Below are positions 45,167 to 56,410 of a DNA stretch of 64,000 bases, in pieces; the stretch's first letter is position 1, and each line of letters begins with the position of its first letter. The stretch spans positions 27,845,741-27,909,740 of the forward strand of contig CM041465.1 in the NCBI GenBank assembly GCA_023213395.1, written 5' to 3'. Position numbers and translations under genes: made by a program. Source of the DNA: Cycas panzhihuaensis (lineage: Eukaryota; Cycadophyta). Under the pieces are notes generated by a model. It was not told the origin of the DNA, did no database searches, and worked only from the letters and a program-made list of their open reading frames with translations.

Positions 45167-45724
45167 TGTAGCAATCTTACACAATTCTTCTACGAAATTT
45201 TACAAAAAGTAGATAAAATATCCACCAATTGCACTTGCAAAATATTTAATCAAGAAAGAAACAATATAAATCCACTTGAATACTTATGGCATAAAAAATA
45301 TAAAGTAGTATAAAATGAAAATAAACTAGATAGATACAAGATTGCTAAATGACTTTACAATTATGGTTGATAAAGAATCCCTCTTTAAGGTGAGGTACCC
45401 TCCATAAAGCTCTATAAAAGGGCAAAAAATATTGGAGTCCAAGACTTCTTTGATGATGATCAAATGAGGCCATAAATCCTCCTTAAATAGGTGGCCAAAG
45501 GATAAAAATAGAAGTTGGCTAGAAAAGGTGATATTCTTCTTAATATTGCTCAAATTGAAGTTGGACAGAACTTCTCCAAAAACTAGCAAGCTACATTTAA
45601 ATGGTCACAACTTTTGATAAGGATATCAGAATTGACTTTCGTCTAAACTGTTGGAATTGTCATTTAGCGACCTTTTATTTGAATGGTTATAAGATATATT
45701 TTAGACCATATTTGGAGTGTTATA
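45167..45724 (-). repeat. G1 3' LTR
   Basis: 558 bp, TGTAGCAATC to GTGTTATA (decayed GTGCTACA); matches 57639-58192. Confidence 0.87.
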
Positions 45725-45738
45725 AGTCTCTTCCTCTC

Positions 45739-47060
45739 AAAACATGATTTGCCCTTAAAGCATGGGTAAATTTTGGTACTACTATATCCATTCTTTAGAT
45801 TCCCATGTGGCCTCATTATTGTCTATTACTTTCTATTTGATAAGGTATTTTGTGATTTCACAAGAATGCAACGTTTTGGTATGTTTTTTAAGGATATCTT
45901 CTAGTTCAACCGATAGTCCTCATTCCTCATCTAATATTAGAAGTTTCACCTGGATTGGTACCCTTTCTCCTATCTTCCTCTTAAGGCAAGAAACATAGAA
46001 TGTATTATGTATTTGGCAATCTAGGAGAAGCTCTAATTTATAGGCTACATCTCCAATTTTAGCTAAGATTTTATAGGGTCCAAAAAAAATTGACTGAAGC
46101 TTATTTCACCATATTTATTTTAGGCTATTTTACTTGTAGGGTTGTAATTGCATAAAAACCCAGTCTCCTACCTCAAATATATTCCCTATTTTTTAAAGAT
46201 TAGCTTGTTGCTTCATTGGATTATGAGTTAAGTTTAAGTTATCTTTTAAGGTATCTACTATCTTCTTTGACTATTGGTGATTCTCTTCAATTGATTGTAC
46301 TTTGGATGGTTAAGTCTAGTTAAGAATGGATGGCAGTTCAAATCCATATAATGCTTGAAAAGGGGACATCCTAACAGAAGTGTGGTAAGTTGTATTATAC
46401 CACCATTCTAGTAAATGAACCTATTTGTTCCACTTGTGTAGTCTTTAAGTGGTAAAATTACGTAGATACCCCTCTATGCATTTATTTATGGCTTCTATCT
46501 GACCATTTTATTGCAGATGATATGCAGAACTCATATTAATCTTTGTGCCTGCCAATATGAATAATTCTTGCCAGAAATGATTGGTGAATTTGGGATTATG
46601 ATAGCTAACTGTCACTTTTGGAAACCCATGGAGTCGATATATCTCCTTGATGAATAACTCTACTATTTGAGGAGCTTTTGTTATTACTTAAGATCCTCTA
46701 AAATGTGCATATTTGGTTAGTCAATACACAATAACAAAAATAGTATCCTTACCTTCTAATTTTGGTAGCCTCATGATGAAGTCCATAGATATCTCCTCCT
46801 ATCTTTGTTTTAGATTGTTACTACTATAGACACTAGCATCTTACCTTTTCGTAAGATTAAATTTCCTTGGAGAGAGTACTTGGTATTAAGTCCTTACTTG
46901 ATTTCTTGCAATGCCTTTTGAGAATAAGCATCCTTGTCATAACCTTTGATTAGTTCATCCATCCATACTAGATTAATTATGGTAATGGCTTTTAATGATG
47001 CTTTATTCTCTTCATGATCTTTTGCTATAGATCTTGATAATGTGTTTGCTATGACATTCT
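45739..47060 (-). pseudogene. G1 integrase remnant
   Basis: In element order: GENVIANTLSRS (RNase H end, 47020-47060), then KYSLQGNLILRKGK (about 46830-46890, integrase entry), a DFI-like core, and C-terminal fragments such as VGDWVF-like and GPIKI-like blocks (about 46060-46180) seen only through many stops. The region is heavily decayed; the order and position support the assignment more than any single motif. Confidence 0.6.
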
Positions 47061-47065
47061 CCTTT
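47061..47065. other. Left target-site duplication of G2 (CCTTT)
   Basis: Exact copy at 54027-54031. Confidence 0.9.
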
Positions 47066-48152
47066 TGATCTGAATCTTTAATGGGAAAGTGAAAACTTTA
47101 ACCAATTGAAACAAAATCCAGAATAATTTACATTATTATTACATAGAATTACAAATATTTAGAATTTTTCTTACAAAACTCCTCTTGTTTGTGCTCTATT
47201 AAGCATGCACAGGACTGCTACAACATTTTGGGAGAGAGAAACTGAGTGCTGGGTGCTCCTTGGGCTGCTACTCGTCCTCTGGAACCTCTGTCTCGAAGTC
47301 TGCAAAAACGTTTTTGGTCATTTATTACCAAAAACCCTGTTTTGGTGAAGAAGAATTAGCTAGCATCTCTTTATGGACTGCTGCTATTGCTGTCTTCTCT
47401 ACTTGGCTATAACTATGATCTTTCGAGCTCCTTCACGTTCCCTGCAACAGGTTTATTCTGCTGCATTTCTGTCTTCTTCTCTCCCAATGTAGATTTCACT
47501 CTTTGGAGCCGTTCTTTCCAGAAAAAAATGATTTTCTCGAAGCTTTCCTCGAATCTTGCTTCATGCTACATCTAGGGCTGTGACGTCCTCCTTTACCTAT
47601 CAAAAATCTCTGTCGATATCCCCCGAATTCCTCCCCAGAATTTCACTTAAAAGCGTTTTCATTTGGGGTTGTTTTTCCATTTTTTTCTATTTTCTAATGG
47701 GTTTCAAAACAGCTTGTGAAATCTTGGAAAAATCTTTTTATTTTGGAGTTTTTCCTCTTTAAATGTGTAGAGGACACATGTGCGCACTCTCTCCTTAAAT
47801 TTTGTGTCAAACGATTTCTGTTTGCGCTGCCGAAACCATTTCCGTTTTTGTTATTTTTTCGTTTTTTGACTTTTGCGTAGCAGTCACCTCAGTTGCGTAG
47901 CAGTCGCCTCAATTGCGTAGCACCTACATAGCAGTGACAACACCTATGTAGCACCTGCGTAGCAGTCGTAGCACTTCCGTAGCACCTTTTTGCACTTGTA
48001 AAAATACATTTTTTACATTTTTTGAGCCTTTTAAAGGCATATTTCTACTAAATGAAGACGATTAAGCCTTTTTAAGGCAATTTTCTACTACATAAAGACC
48101 ATTTACATGAAAAACAAATATTTAAGAGTATTTAAAGATCTGAAACAGATCA
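47066..48152 (-). repeat. G2 3' LTR
   Basis: 1087 bp, TGATCTGAATC to AACAGATCA; contains a GCGTAGCA-type tandem repeat at about 47875-47985. Plus-strand frames 47387-47762 are shadows of LTR sequence. Confidence 0.9.
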
Positions 48153-48179
48153 GAACTCCCCTTTTTTAGGAGTTCATGG

Positions 48180-49400
48180 CCTCATGAACTTTATAGTTAT
48201 ATAACAGGGAATTTGATTTTCCCTATCTCCTTATTGTACCATTTTGCTTTGTTAGGTACTTGTCCTTTCTCTACAATTCTGAAGGACTTAATTATGCCTC
48301 TTCAAGTCTCAATCTGGTTCCTTTGAAGAATGCAATCATTTTGCATTAGTTCCTCTTTCTCTATCTGCAACTCCTTTAGGTTTGGTAAGAGTGGAACTTC
48401 GTCTTCATCTTCATCCAACATAAATGGCTCAAACATCTTCAGATTCTTAACATTCACTATGGAATACATCTTCATGAATTTTAGAAGTTCAAGCTGGAAA
48501 GCATTTTCCCCAATTTTCTTCAAGATTGTAAAAGGACCATATCATAAAGGCTTTAGCTTTTTGCCTTTACCTTGTAATCATTTCTTATTGAGGTACAACC
48601 AAACTCTATCTCTTTCCTTAAAGGAATGGTTGGTTCTATGTGCATCATGTTGCTGCTTGTATCTCTATTGAGATTTTTGAAGCTGCTCTTCAAACTGTTG
48701 ATGGATTTTTCTGATTCTTTCCAAGAATCTTTGTGCCTTTTCATCTCCTTCTTCCTCCTTTCCATTTCCTGTAGAAAATTGAGCAGAGAATTCTAAATCG
48801 AAAGGACTTGCAGGCAGAAATCCCAAACATACCTCAAATGGTGATTTCTGGGTTGAGCTATGGATAGCTCTATTGAATGCAAATTGCAAGTATGGGAGAC
48901 TTTCATCCCAAGTCTTAGGATGCTTGGTATTATATCCTTATAACAGCTGTACCAATGTCCTATTGACAACTTGGTCTAGTATTCTGCTTGAGGATGAAAA
49001 GCCATGCTTATTTTTAGCTTCGTATCCATCATTCCCCAAAGTGTTTGCCAAAAATGACTCAGAAATCTACTGTCTCGATCAGAAATGATTGAGTTGGGAA
49101 GTCCAAAATACTTCCAAACATGTTGGAAAAATAATCTAGCTATGTCTTCTCCTGTATGTGTCTTCTTACAGGGAATCAACATCACCATTTTACTGAACCG
49201 ATCAACAACTACAAACAAATAATCCATACCATTTTTAGTTTGTGGTAGTCCTCCTAGGAAATCCATGGAGATACTTTCCCACAGTCGTGATGGAACAGGA
49301 AGTGGAATGTACAATCCAAACTTCCTATTGGCTAGCTTTGATGTGCTACATAATGTACACCCTTATACTGCTATAGTCACATCTTGCTGCATATTTGGCT
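48180..49400 (-). pseudogene. G2 integrase with chromodomain-like C-terminus
   Basis: The frame 48976-49314 carries SISMDFLGGLPQTKNGMDYL (first Asp), VVVDRFSKM, and ISDRDSRFLSHFW (second Asp). After a short break 48665-48889 has LQFAFNRAIHSSTQKSPFEV, beyond the catalytic Glu region. Then come DRVWLYLNKK-like, GPFTILKKIGENAFQLEL (48470-48540) and a Leu/Pro-rich linker. The last part, from CILQRNQIETRRG (about 48300-48335) to about 48180, has the ILxxR...TRRG pattern of plant chromovirus chromodomains, which in this family target chromatin. Confidence 0.82.
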
Positions 49401-50930
49401 AATACATATATCACTGCAAGTTTAGCAATGTCTTACCCACTCTAAAATGTCTAGCAACTCGAGAGGTATGAGCTTCTCTTATCCACTTCATTCGGTCTGC
49501 ATGCTTTAGAATGTAAAGCTTGTCTTGCTTGCAAAGAAGTCCATCTTTCAACTGGAAATCAGTAACTACTTTTCCTTGCTATAGCTACTTAAAGATAGGC
49601 TTGAATGCCTCATCTTTCAAATACAAATCAACATATTCATCATGGCATAAAGGTTGAAATTGCATATCTACCAACAAACTGAAATTACCTTGCTGTTGAG
49701 GAGGTCTGGATAGTAAGTCTGCAATCTCATTTGTCGTTCCTTTCTTGTATTTAACCACGATGTGAAACTATTGCAAATAGGACATCCACTTCATGTGCCT
49801 AGCCTGCTACAACTTGGACTGAGTCTACAAAAATTGCAAAGGCTTATGGTCGATGTGGATGACCACTTCTTTTCCCAACAAATAGGGTCTCCAATGCTTC
49901 ACTGCTTGGTGTAATGCATATAGCTCCTTATCGTAAGTTGGATAGTTTATGACAGCTCCATTAAATGTCTCTGAATGGTATGCTATCGGTTTTCCTTCTT
50001 GCTTTAATACTGCTCCCATGGCATAGCCTGAAGCATCCGTCTCCAATTCAAATGGCTTCTACAGCGAGGGTAAAGCTAACACTGGTGCCTCACAAATTTT
50101 CTGTTTCAAAAGCCTTAAAGATTTTTCTTGTTCATTCTCCTAATAAAACTTTGCATGTCCTCCCATCAATGCATGAAGAGGTGCTACAATTTGAGAGAAT
50201 TTGAAAATAAATTTTCTTAAATATTGACATGCACCAATGAAACTTCTTATCTCTATGGTTGTCTTGGGTGTGGGCCAATTGAGAATGACTTTAATCTTTG
50301 CTGGGTCAATCTTCAATTCTTCTCCTCCAACCATGAAACCTAAGAAGATGAGAGATTATTTTCCAAACTCGCACTTCTTTAGATTTAGTTTCAACTACTA
50401 TTCTTGGAGAACTTTGAGTACTTGCTTGACATGTTGGAGGTGCTTCTCCCATGTATGGCTAAAAATCAAAATATCATCTAGATAAACGATTACAAAGTCA
50501 TCAATGAAGGGTCTTAATACCTCATTCATCAACCTCATGAAGGTGGCAGGTGCATTACACAAACCAAACGGCATCAACAACCATTCGAATAATCCTTGCT
50601 TTGATTTGAAGGCTATCTTCCAAGTGTCCTCTTCTCAGATTTGAACCTAATGGTAGCCTGATTTTAGGTCCATTTTGCTGAAATATCTTATCGACTGCAG
50701 CTGGTCCAATAAGTCATCTATCCATGGTAAGGGATGTCTATTCTTTATGGTGATCTTGTTCAAAGCCCGGTAGTCAATGCACATTCTCCATCCTCCATCT
50801 TTCTTTGGCACCAAAATATTAGGTGATCCATATGGGGAACAACTTAGCTTGATCACTTCTTGTTCTAAGAGTTCTTGAATCTACCTCTTAATCTCTTCAT
50901 TTTCCAAAACTGAGTTTTGGTAGAGACTAA
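49401..50930 (-). pseudogene. G2 reverse transcriptase and RNase H
   Basis: In element order: [20 protein letters not shown] and [20 protein letters not shown] (50740-50860), [13 protein letters not shown] (about 50650-50690), then [19 protein letters not shown] and [11 protein letters not shown] with the active site at 50470-50484. The tether has RSFIGACQYLRKFI (about 50205-50245). RNase H shows METDASGYAMGAVLKQEG (about 49993-50046) and HIDHKPLQFL (49825-49855). Most segments are open; stops at former Trp/Gln codons separate them. Confidence 0.9.
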
Positions 50931-51239
50931 GATTTGGTAAAGGTGAATCAACAACCAGCTGGATTTCATGTTCAATTGGCCTTTTAGGGGGCAACCCTTT
51001 TGGATCTTGGAATACGTCACTATACCTATTCCTTAGGCCTTCAATCTGCTGCACTTACTTCCTATCCGGTGCCTGTATTGAGGACTCTACTTGCTCATTT
51101 TCTTCCACCTTTATCTTTATCATCAGCAGCATAAACTTCTTATAAGCATTAATTAATCTTTTCGCTTGTTGCGAAGATATGAGAGAAATCTTCTTCTGTG
51201 GCTTTGATGTATTGATCAGATATGATCTCCCATCCTTGA

Positions 51240-51560
51240 TGAGTCAAATCTTTCTCAGCCTCTTGTGGTGAACTCCATCTCTATCATAGAGATATGGGCT
51301 GCCGAATACAACTTGACAAACATCCAAAGGGACTACTTCACATTCAACTTTATCAATGAATTTTTCAGAAATTACAAATTTAAACTTACATTGGTGAGTA
51401 ACCTGTAACTCTAAATCTTTTACAACCATCCAAGAGGATATGGTTTTGGATGTGCATGCATTTTTAATCCTAATTTCTTTACCAATGCTTCTGAGATTAA
51501 ATTCTTTTGGCTTCCTCCATCAAATATGGCATCAACCATGCTTTACTTCACTTGGATTCT
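51240..51560 (-). pseudogene. G2 protease
   Basis: The catalytic block reads MVDAIFDGGSQKNLIS (about 51495-51540), followed by LVKKLGLK and HPKPYPLGW. Then come VTHQCKFKFVI, VECEVVPLDVC and FGSPYLYDRDG (about 51270-51410). DGGS with the HP-PY-LxWL context is typical of chromovirus proteases. The catalytic Asp is kept; frame changes occur near 51430 and 51480. Confidence 0.82.
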
Positions 51561-51569
51561 TACCATGAA

Positions 51570-52691
51570 GAGCTCATCTCTAATCTCTGGATCAACTTGC
51601 TGATGGTTACTTCCAGGCTCCGCATTAGCCATGAGCATCAACTTCTCATTGGCTTCTTCAATGCCACAAATATTTTCATCACCTACAGAGTTAAGTAAAG
51701 TTTTACCTTCAGTTTTAACTTTACCTTTCCCTTTGTTCTTGGGTCGTTTCTTTAGGTGTGGGAACCAACAATCTTCTACGCTGTGACCTACTCGCTTGTA
51801 ATGAGTAGAAGCAATTTTGATTTAGGTAGTATTGGCTTGTTTTATCTTGCCAAAACCTCTAATGCATTGTTATCCAATTTTACCTAGAAATCTCATTCCT
51901 CGGGCATGTTTGTTGCTACCTTCTGGAGGTGCAAATCTTTTCCTTTCGGCAAAAACCTTCTTGTTCCTCTTTTCTATGGTAATCGCCTTCTTGCTAGCTT
52001 CATCGAGTAATTTGACTTCGAACAGTTGAAGTTCTTGCTGAATATGCTGGTGCAGTCCTCCAATATATTTCAGCATCATGTCTTTACCCAGTAAAGAGAT
52101 GCCCAACACAACAGCTTGCTTTTGGAATTCTGTTGTATAATCTTGGACATTTTGGCCTCTTTCCTATCGGTAATATTGCCATTTAATCCTCTGTTGCTCT
52201 TCATATCCAATAGGATAGAATTGCTTCTTTATGAGGATTTTAAATTGTTGCCAGGTAATTTCATTTACATTATGGGATTTAAGGTATGCATTCCACCAAA
52301 CTAATGCATGTTTAGATAATTTTAACCTAGTAAAAGTTATTTTTTGTTGGTTTTTATATCTATAAATGGAAAAGTATGTTTCTAGTTGGTCCAACTAACT
52401 ATCTAATTTTTCGGCATCCAACGTTCCATCATAGATGGGTAATTCAAGTTTTGCCTCTACCTTAAATGGATGTATAAATACTGCCTGATTATCATCTTCT
52501 TCATTTTCTTGTTGGTCTTCTACCAGCTCTTCATTCGTTTCCTCTTTCATTGGTTCTTCTTCTTCTTTCTTTATGCCTTTGGCTGTTGAAGAAGAGGTTG
52601 CAACTAGTTGCGCCATAAGTTGGGTTAATCTGTCGAGGTTTTGCTCTATCTTCACGAACCTTTCCTCCATCTTCTGCTCTGAATCAGCCAT
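51570..52691 (-). pseudogene. G2 gag
   Basis: Starts MADSEQKMEERFVKIEQNLD at 52691 with a coiled-coil-like N-terminus and an acidic Glu-rich stretch. The capsid region follows: KLELPIYDGTLDAEKLDS, stop (Trp codon TGG read as TAG at 52394), LDQLETYFSIY, LSKHALVWWNAYL, WQQFKILIKKQFYP. Then comes a stop at a former Gln codon and GISLLGKDMMLKYIGGLHQHIQ. The zinc knuckle near 51800 reads SxxYxxxGHxxxxC, with the first two Cys lost. The start codon is the first Met upstream of the conserved region, 190 bp from the primer-binding site. Confidence 0.87.
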
Positions 52692-52880
52692 TTTCCTTCA
52701 CTGTCTTCTTTCTTTCTCTAGAGGTTTGGTTAGAGGTTCACCCATTAACAGATATTGATATCTAGTTTTCATAAAAACTTCCACAATGAAAGTAAGAGGT
52801 TTTTTTTTTTTTCTTTTTCTCTTTTCTTTTCTTTCTTTTTTCTTTACAATCCCTAAAATCCCAAGGGTTTCAAGAAACTG

Positions 52881-52892
52881 GCTCTGATACCA
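52881..52892 (-). other. G2 primer-binding site
   Basis: GCTCTGATACCA; TGGTATCAGAGC in element sense, six bases from the 5' LTR. Confidence 0.87.
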
Positions 52893-52898
52893 AAATAT

Positions 52899-54026
52899 TG
52901 ATCTAAATCTTGAATGGGAAAGTGAAAACTTTAACCAATTGAAATAAAATCCAGAATAATTTACATTATTATTACATAGAATTATAAATATTTAGAATTT
53001 TTCTTACAAAACTCCTCCTGTTTGTGCTCTATTGAGCATGCATGGGACTACTACAGCATTTTGGGAGAGAGAAACTGAGTGCTAGGTGCTCCTTGGGCTG
53101 CTACTCATCCTCTGGAACCTCTGTCTCGAAGTCTGTAAAAATGTTTTTGGTCATTTATTACCAAAAATCCCATTTTGGTGAAGAAGAACTGGCTAGCATC
53201 TCTTTCTGGACTACTGCTACTACTGTCTTCTCTACTTGGATGTAACTACGATCTTCTGGGCTCCTTCACATTCCCTACAATAGGTTTATTCTGCTGCGTT
53301 TCCATCTTCTTCTCTCCCAATGTAGATTTCACTCTTTGGAGCCGTTCTTTCCAGAAAAAAATGATTTTCTTGAAGCTTTCCTTGAATCTTGCTCCGTGCT
53401 GCGTCTAGGGCTATGGCGTCCTCCTTTTCTTATTAAAAATCTCTATCGAGATCCCCTGAATTCCTCCATAGAATTTTGCTTAAAAGCATTTTCATTTGGG
53501 GTTGTTTTTCCGTTTTCTAATGGGTTTCAAAATGGCTTGTGAAATCTTGGAAAAATCTTTTTATTTTGGAGTTTTTCCTCTTTAAATGTATAGAGGACAT
53601 GTGTGTGCACTCTCTCCTCAAATTTCATGTCAAACGATTTCGGTTTGCATTGCCAAAACCATTTCCGTTTTTGTTATTTTTTCATTTTTTGACTTTTGCG
53701 TAGCAGTCACCTCAGTTACATAGCAGTCACCTCAGTTGCGTAGCACCTGCGTAGCAGTGACAGCACCTGCGTAGTAGTGACAACACCTGTATAGTACCTA
53801 CGTAGCAATGACAACACCTATGTAGCACTTGCGTAGCAGTCGTAGCACTTGCGTAGCACCTTTTTGCACTTGTAAAAATATATTTTTTACATTTTTTGAG
53901 CCTTTTAAAGGTATATTTCTACTAAATGAAGACTATTAAGCCTTTTTAAGGCAATTTTCTACTACATAAAGACCATTTACATTAAAAATAAATATTTAAG
54001 AGTATTTAAAGATCCGAAATGGATCA
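52899..54026 (-). repeat. G2 5' LTR
   Basis: 1128 bp, TGATCTAAATC to AATGGATCA; about 40 bp longer than the 3' LTR, mainly because the GCGTAGCA-type repeat array (about 53697-53860) has more units. Confidence 0.9.
53697..53860. repeat. GCGTAGCA-type tandem repeat in the G2 5' LTR
   Basis: Irregular units built from GCGTAGCA followed by GTnACAACACC or GTCACCTCAGTT. The 3' LTR copy is about 47875-47985 and has fewer units. Confidence 0.8.
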
Positions 54027-54031
54027 CCTTT

Positions 54032-56410
54032 CCTTTTTTATAAACTATCAAAAAGTTAAATGCTTGTAATTTGCTCACCTACTTTTGTTGTTCATCTATT
54101 AAGGATTTTTTATTCAAGAAATATTTCAAACTATCATGATCAGTCTTGATGATAAATTTATTTCCTAGTAAATATTATCGCCACTATTGGATTGCATGCA
54201 TAATGGCTAGCATTTCTTTGGTGTATATTGGTTTGAGGCACTCATGACTATTGACCTTATGACTTTCATATGCTAGTGGTCAATCTTCTTGTAATAAAAC
54301 CACTTCCAACCTAAAACCAGATGTGTCATATTTAATAGTGAAGCATTTTGAGAATTATGGTAGTACAAGGACTGGGGATGTAGTCATAGCTATCTTTAGT
54401 TATTAGAACATTGCTTCTACTAATTGATCCCATTTAAATACCTATTTTCTTGTTAAGTCTATTAGAGGCATAACTATATGAGCATAACCCTTGATAAATT
54501 TGCGTATGAACCTAGTAGCTCCTAAGAATCCTCGAACTCATGTAATATTCTTAGGTGTAGGCTAGTTGATAATTGCCTCAATCTTCTTTGGGTTAATTGA
54601 CACTCCTTTAGAAGATATTATATACCCTAAATATTCTAGCTTTGTTTGAACAAATGTACATTTCTTTTTTTTCTTAAATAATTATTGGTTCTTTAATAAT
54701 TGGAGGATGATCTGTATATGTTGGAGATGCTCTTGCTAAGAACAGTTATAGATTAGGATATCATAAAAAAAAACTAGTACAAATTTTTAAATATATAGCC
54801 TGAGGATCTGGTTCATCATATTCTGAAATGTTGTAGGGGCATTCATCAGCCCAAAAGTTATAACCCAAAATTTGAATAGCCCTTTGTGTGTGCGAAAATC
54901 CATCTTATGTGTGTCTTCGTTTTTGATGTGAATTTGATCATATCTAGGGCTAGATCAATTTTTGAGAAGAACTTTGCTCCATGAAGTTCATATAAAAGGC
55001 CATCGATATGAAGAATCAGGTATCTATTCTTGATTATTAATTTATTAAGAGTCCAATAATCTCCACACATACAATATAATCCATCTTCCTTTTATATAAT
55101 TATAACTAAAGATGCGAAGGGACTACTACTTAGCACGATGATTCCTTGTTAGAGAAGATCTTGTGTGATATGTTCAATCTCTCGTTTATGATGGAATGGG
55201 TGCCTATACGGCCTGATATTGACAGGGGCCGATTGAGGAACCAAATCAATCACATGCTCATATCCATGACTAGGAGGAAGTGCAGGTGGTAGTTCCTCAA
55301 AAACCTTACTATATTGGTCAATTAGTTCTTGTACCTCTATGGGAACTTCTTCTACTACTATCTTATAATAGGAAATCATAAACAAGGTGGGGTTTTTTTT
55401 TAAGTATCTTTTCCATATGCTGAGATGATATCAATTATGTTGGAGAGATGTTTAGAGCCTATAGCTTGTACTTATGTCCCTTTTGGTGAAAACATATAAA
55501 TCATGTCTAAAAATTGGTAACAATATTTCCCATGGTTTGAAGCCATTATACTCCTAGAACCACGTAAACCCCGTTGATAAGCATGGCAAACATGCAAGTT
55601 GTGGTTAAGTATCTATTCTTGATTGTTAATTTATTCAGAGCCCGATAATTTACACACATACGATATGATCCATCTTTCTTTTGTGCAATTATAACTGGAG
55701 ATGTGAAGGGACTATTGCTTGGCACCATGATTCCTTGTTAAAGAAGATCTTGTGTGATGCCTTCAATCTCTTATTTATGATGGAATGGGTGCTTATATGG
55801 CCTGATATTAATAGGGTCCAATTGAGGAACCAAATTAATCACATGCTCATATCCATAACTAGGAGGAAGTTCAAGTAATAGTTCCTCAAAAATCTTACTA
55901 TATTGGTCAATTAATTCTTGTACCTTTATGGGAACTTCTTCTATTGCTATCTTATAATAGGAAATCATGAACTAGGTGGGATTTTTTTGAAGTATCGTTT
56001 CTATATGCTAAGATGATACTAATTATGCTGGAGGGATGTGTGGAGCTTATAGCTTGTACTTATATCCCTTTTGGTGAAAACACATAAACTACGTCAAAAA
56101 ATTAATAACAATGTTTCCCAAGGTTTGAATCCATTATACTCCTAGAACCACATCAATCCCGCTAATAGGCATAGGAAACATGCAAGTTGTGGTCGAGTAC
56201 TTCATAATATATTAGCTTACTTGCTAGTAATAACCACCACAAGGCATAGTCCTACCATTTACTATTATCACTTGGAATATATTGAGTGGATTTACTGTGA
56301 GACTTAACTTTTCCACAATAGGGGGATTTATGAAATTGTGTGTACTACCACTATCTACTAAAATAGAAACCTTCACATTTTTTATTAACCCTAGAAATTT
56401 CAATGTCTAT
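54032..56410 (-). pseudogene. G1 protease and reverse transcriptase with internal duplication
   Basis: The protease shows ILVDSGSTHNFINPP (about 56315-56360). RT follows with GYEHVINLVPQ and NIRPYKHPFHHK (55771-55870), [20 protein letters not shown] and [14 protein letters not shown] (about 55605-55710). The sequence then jumps back to TTTCMFAM and repeats the same order (55149-55385, 54858-55070), as described in the duplication entry. RT ends with SKIDLALDMIKF and an active site reading FFYDI (54757-54771) instead of the expected DD pair. RNase H fragments continue to 54032. Confidence 0.8.
55018..56197 (-). repeat. Tandem duplication of about 590 bp inside G1 pol
   Basis: Copy A (55608-56197) and copy B (55018-55607) align end to end. 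Both carry the MISYYKI...EEVPI.VQELIDQYSK.FEEL stretch with about a dozen differences in 65 residues. The junction joins the RT block KLTIKNRY to the protease-RT linker TTTCMF. Confidence 0.85.

Larger units (their letters stand above)
47066..54026 (-). mobile_element. G2: Ty3/gypsy chromovirus
   Basis: G2 is a 6.96-kb minus-strand element with LTRs 47066-48152 and 52899-54026, a primer-binding site (TGGTATCAGAGC, 52881-52892), a polypurine tract (element sense AAAAAAGGGGAGTTC, 48153-48170) and an exact CCTTT duplication. Gag, protease (FDGGS), RT (YLDDI), RNase H and integrase follow in order, with a chromodomain-like C-terminus. Frames are long but broken by stops, most replacing Trp or Gln. 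It is the innermost and best preserved gypsy in the right block. Confidence 0.92.

Noticed and set aside
47387-47762. Plus-strand frames in the G2 LTR (and 53042-53542)
   Set aside because: They are antisense to the element and lie in LTR sequence; similarity between the two loci is due to the LTR pair.
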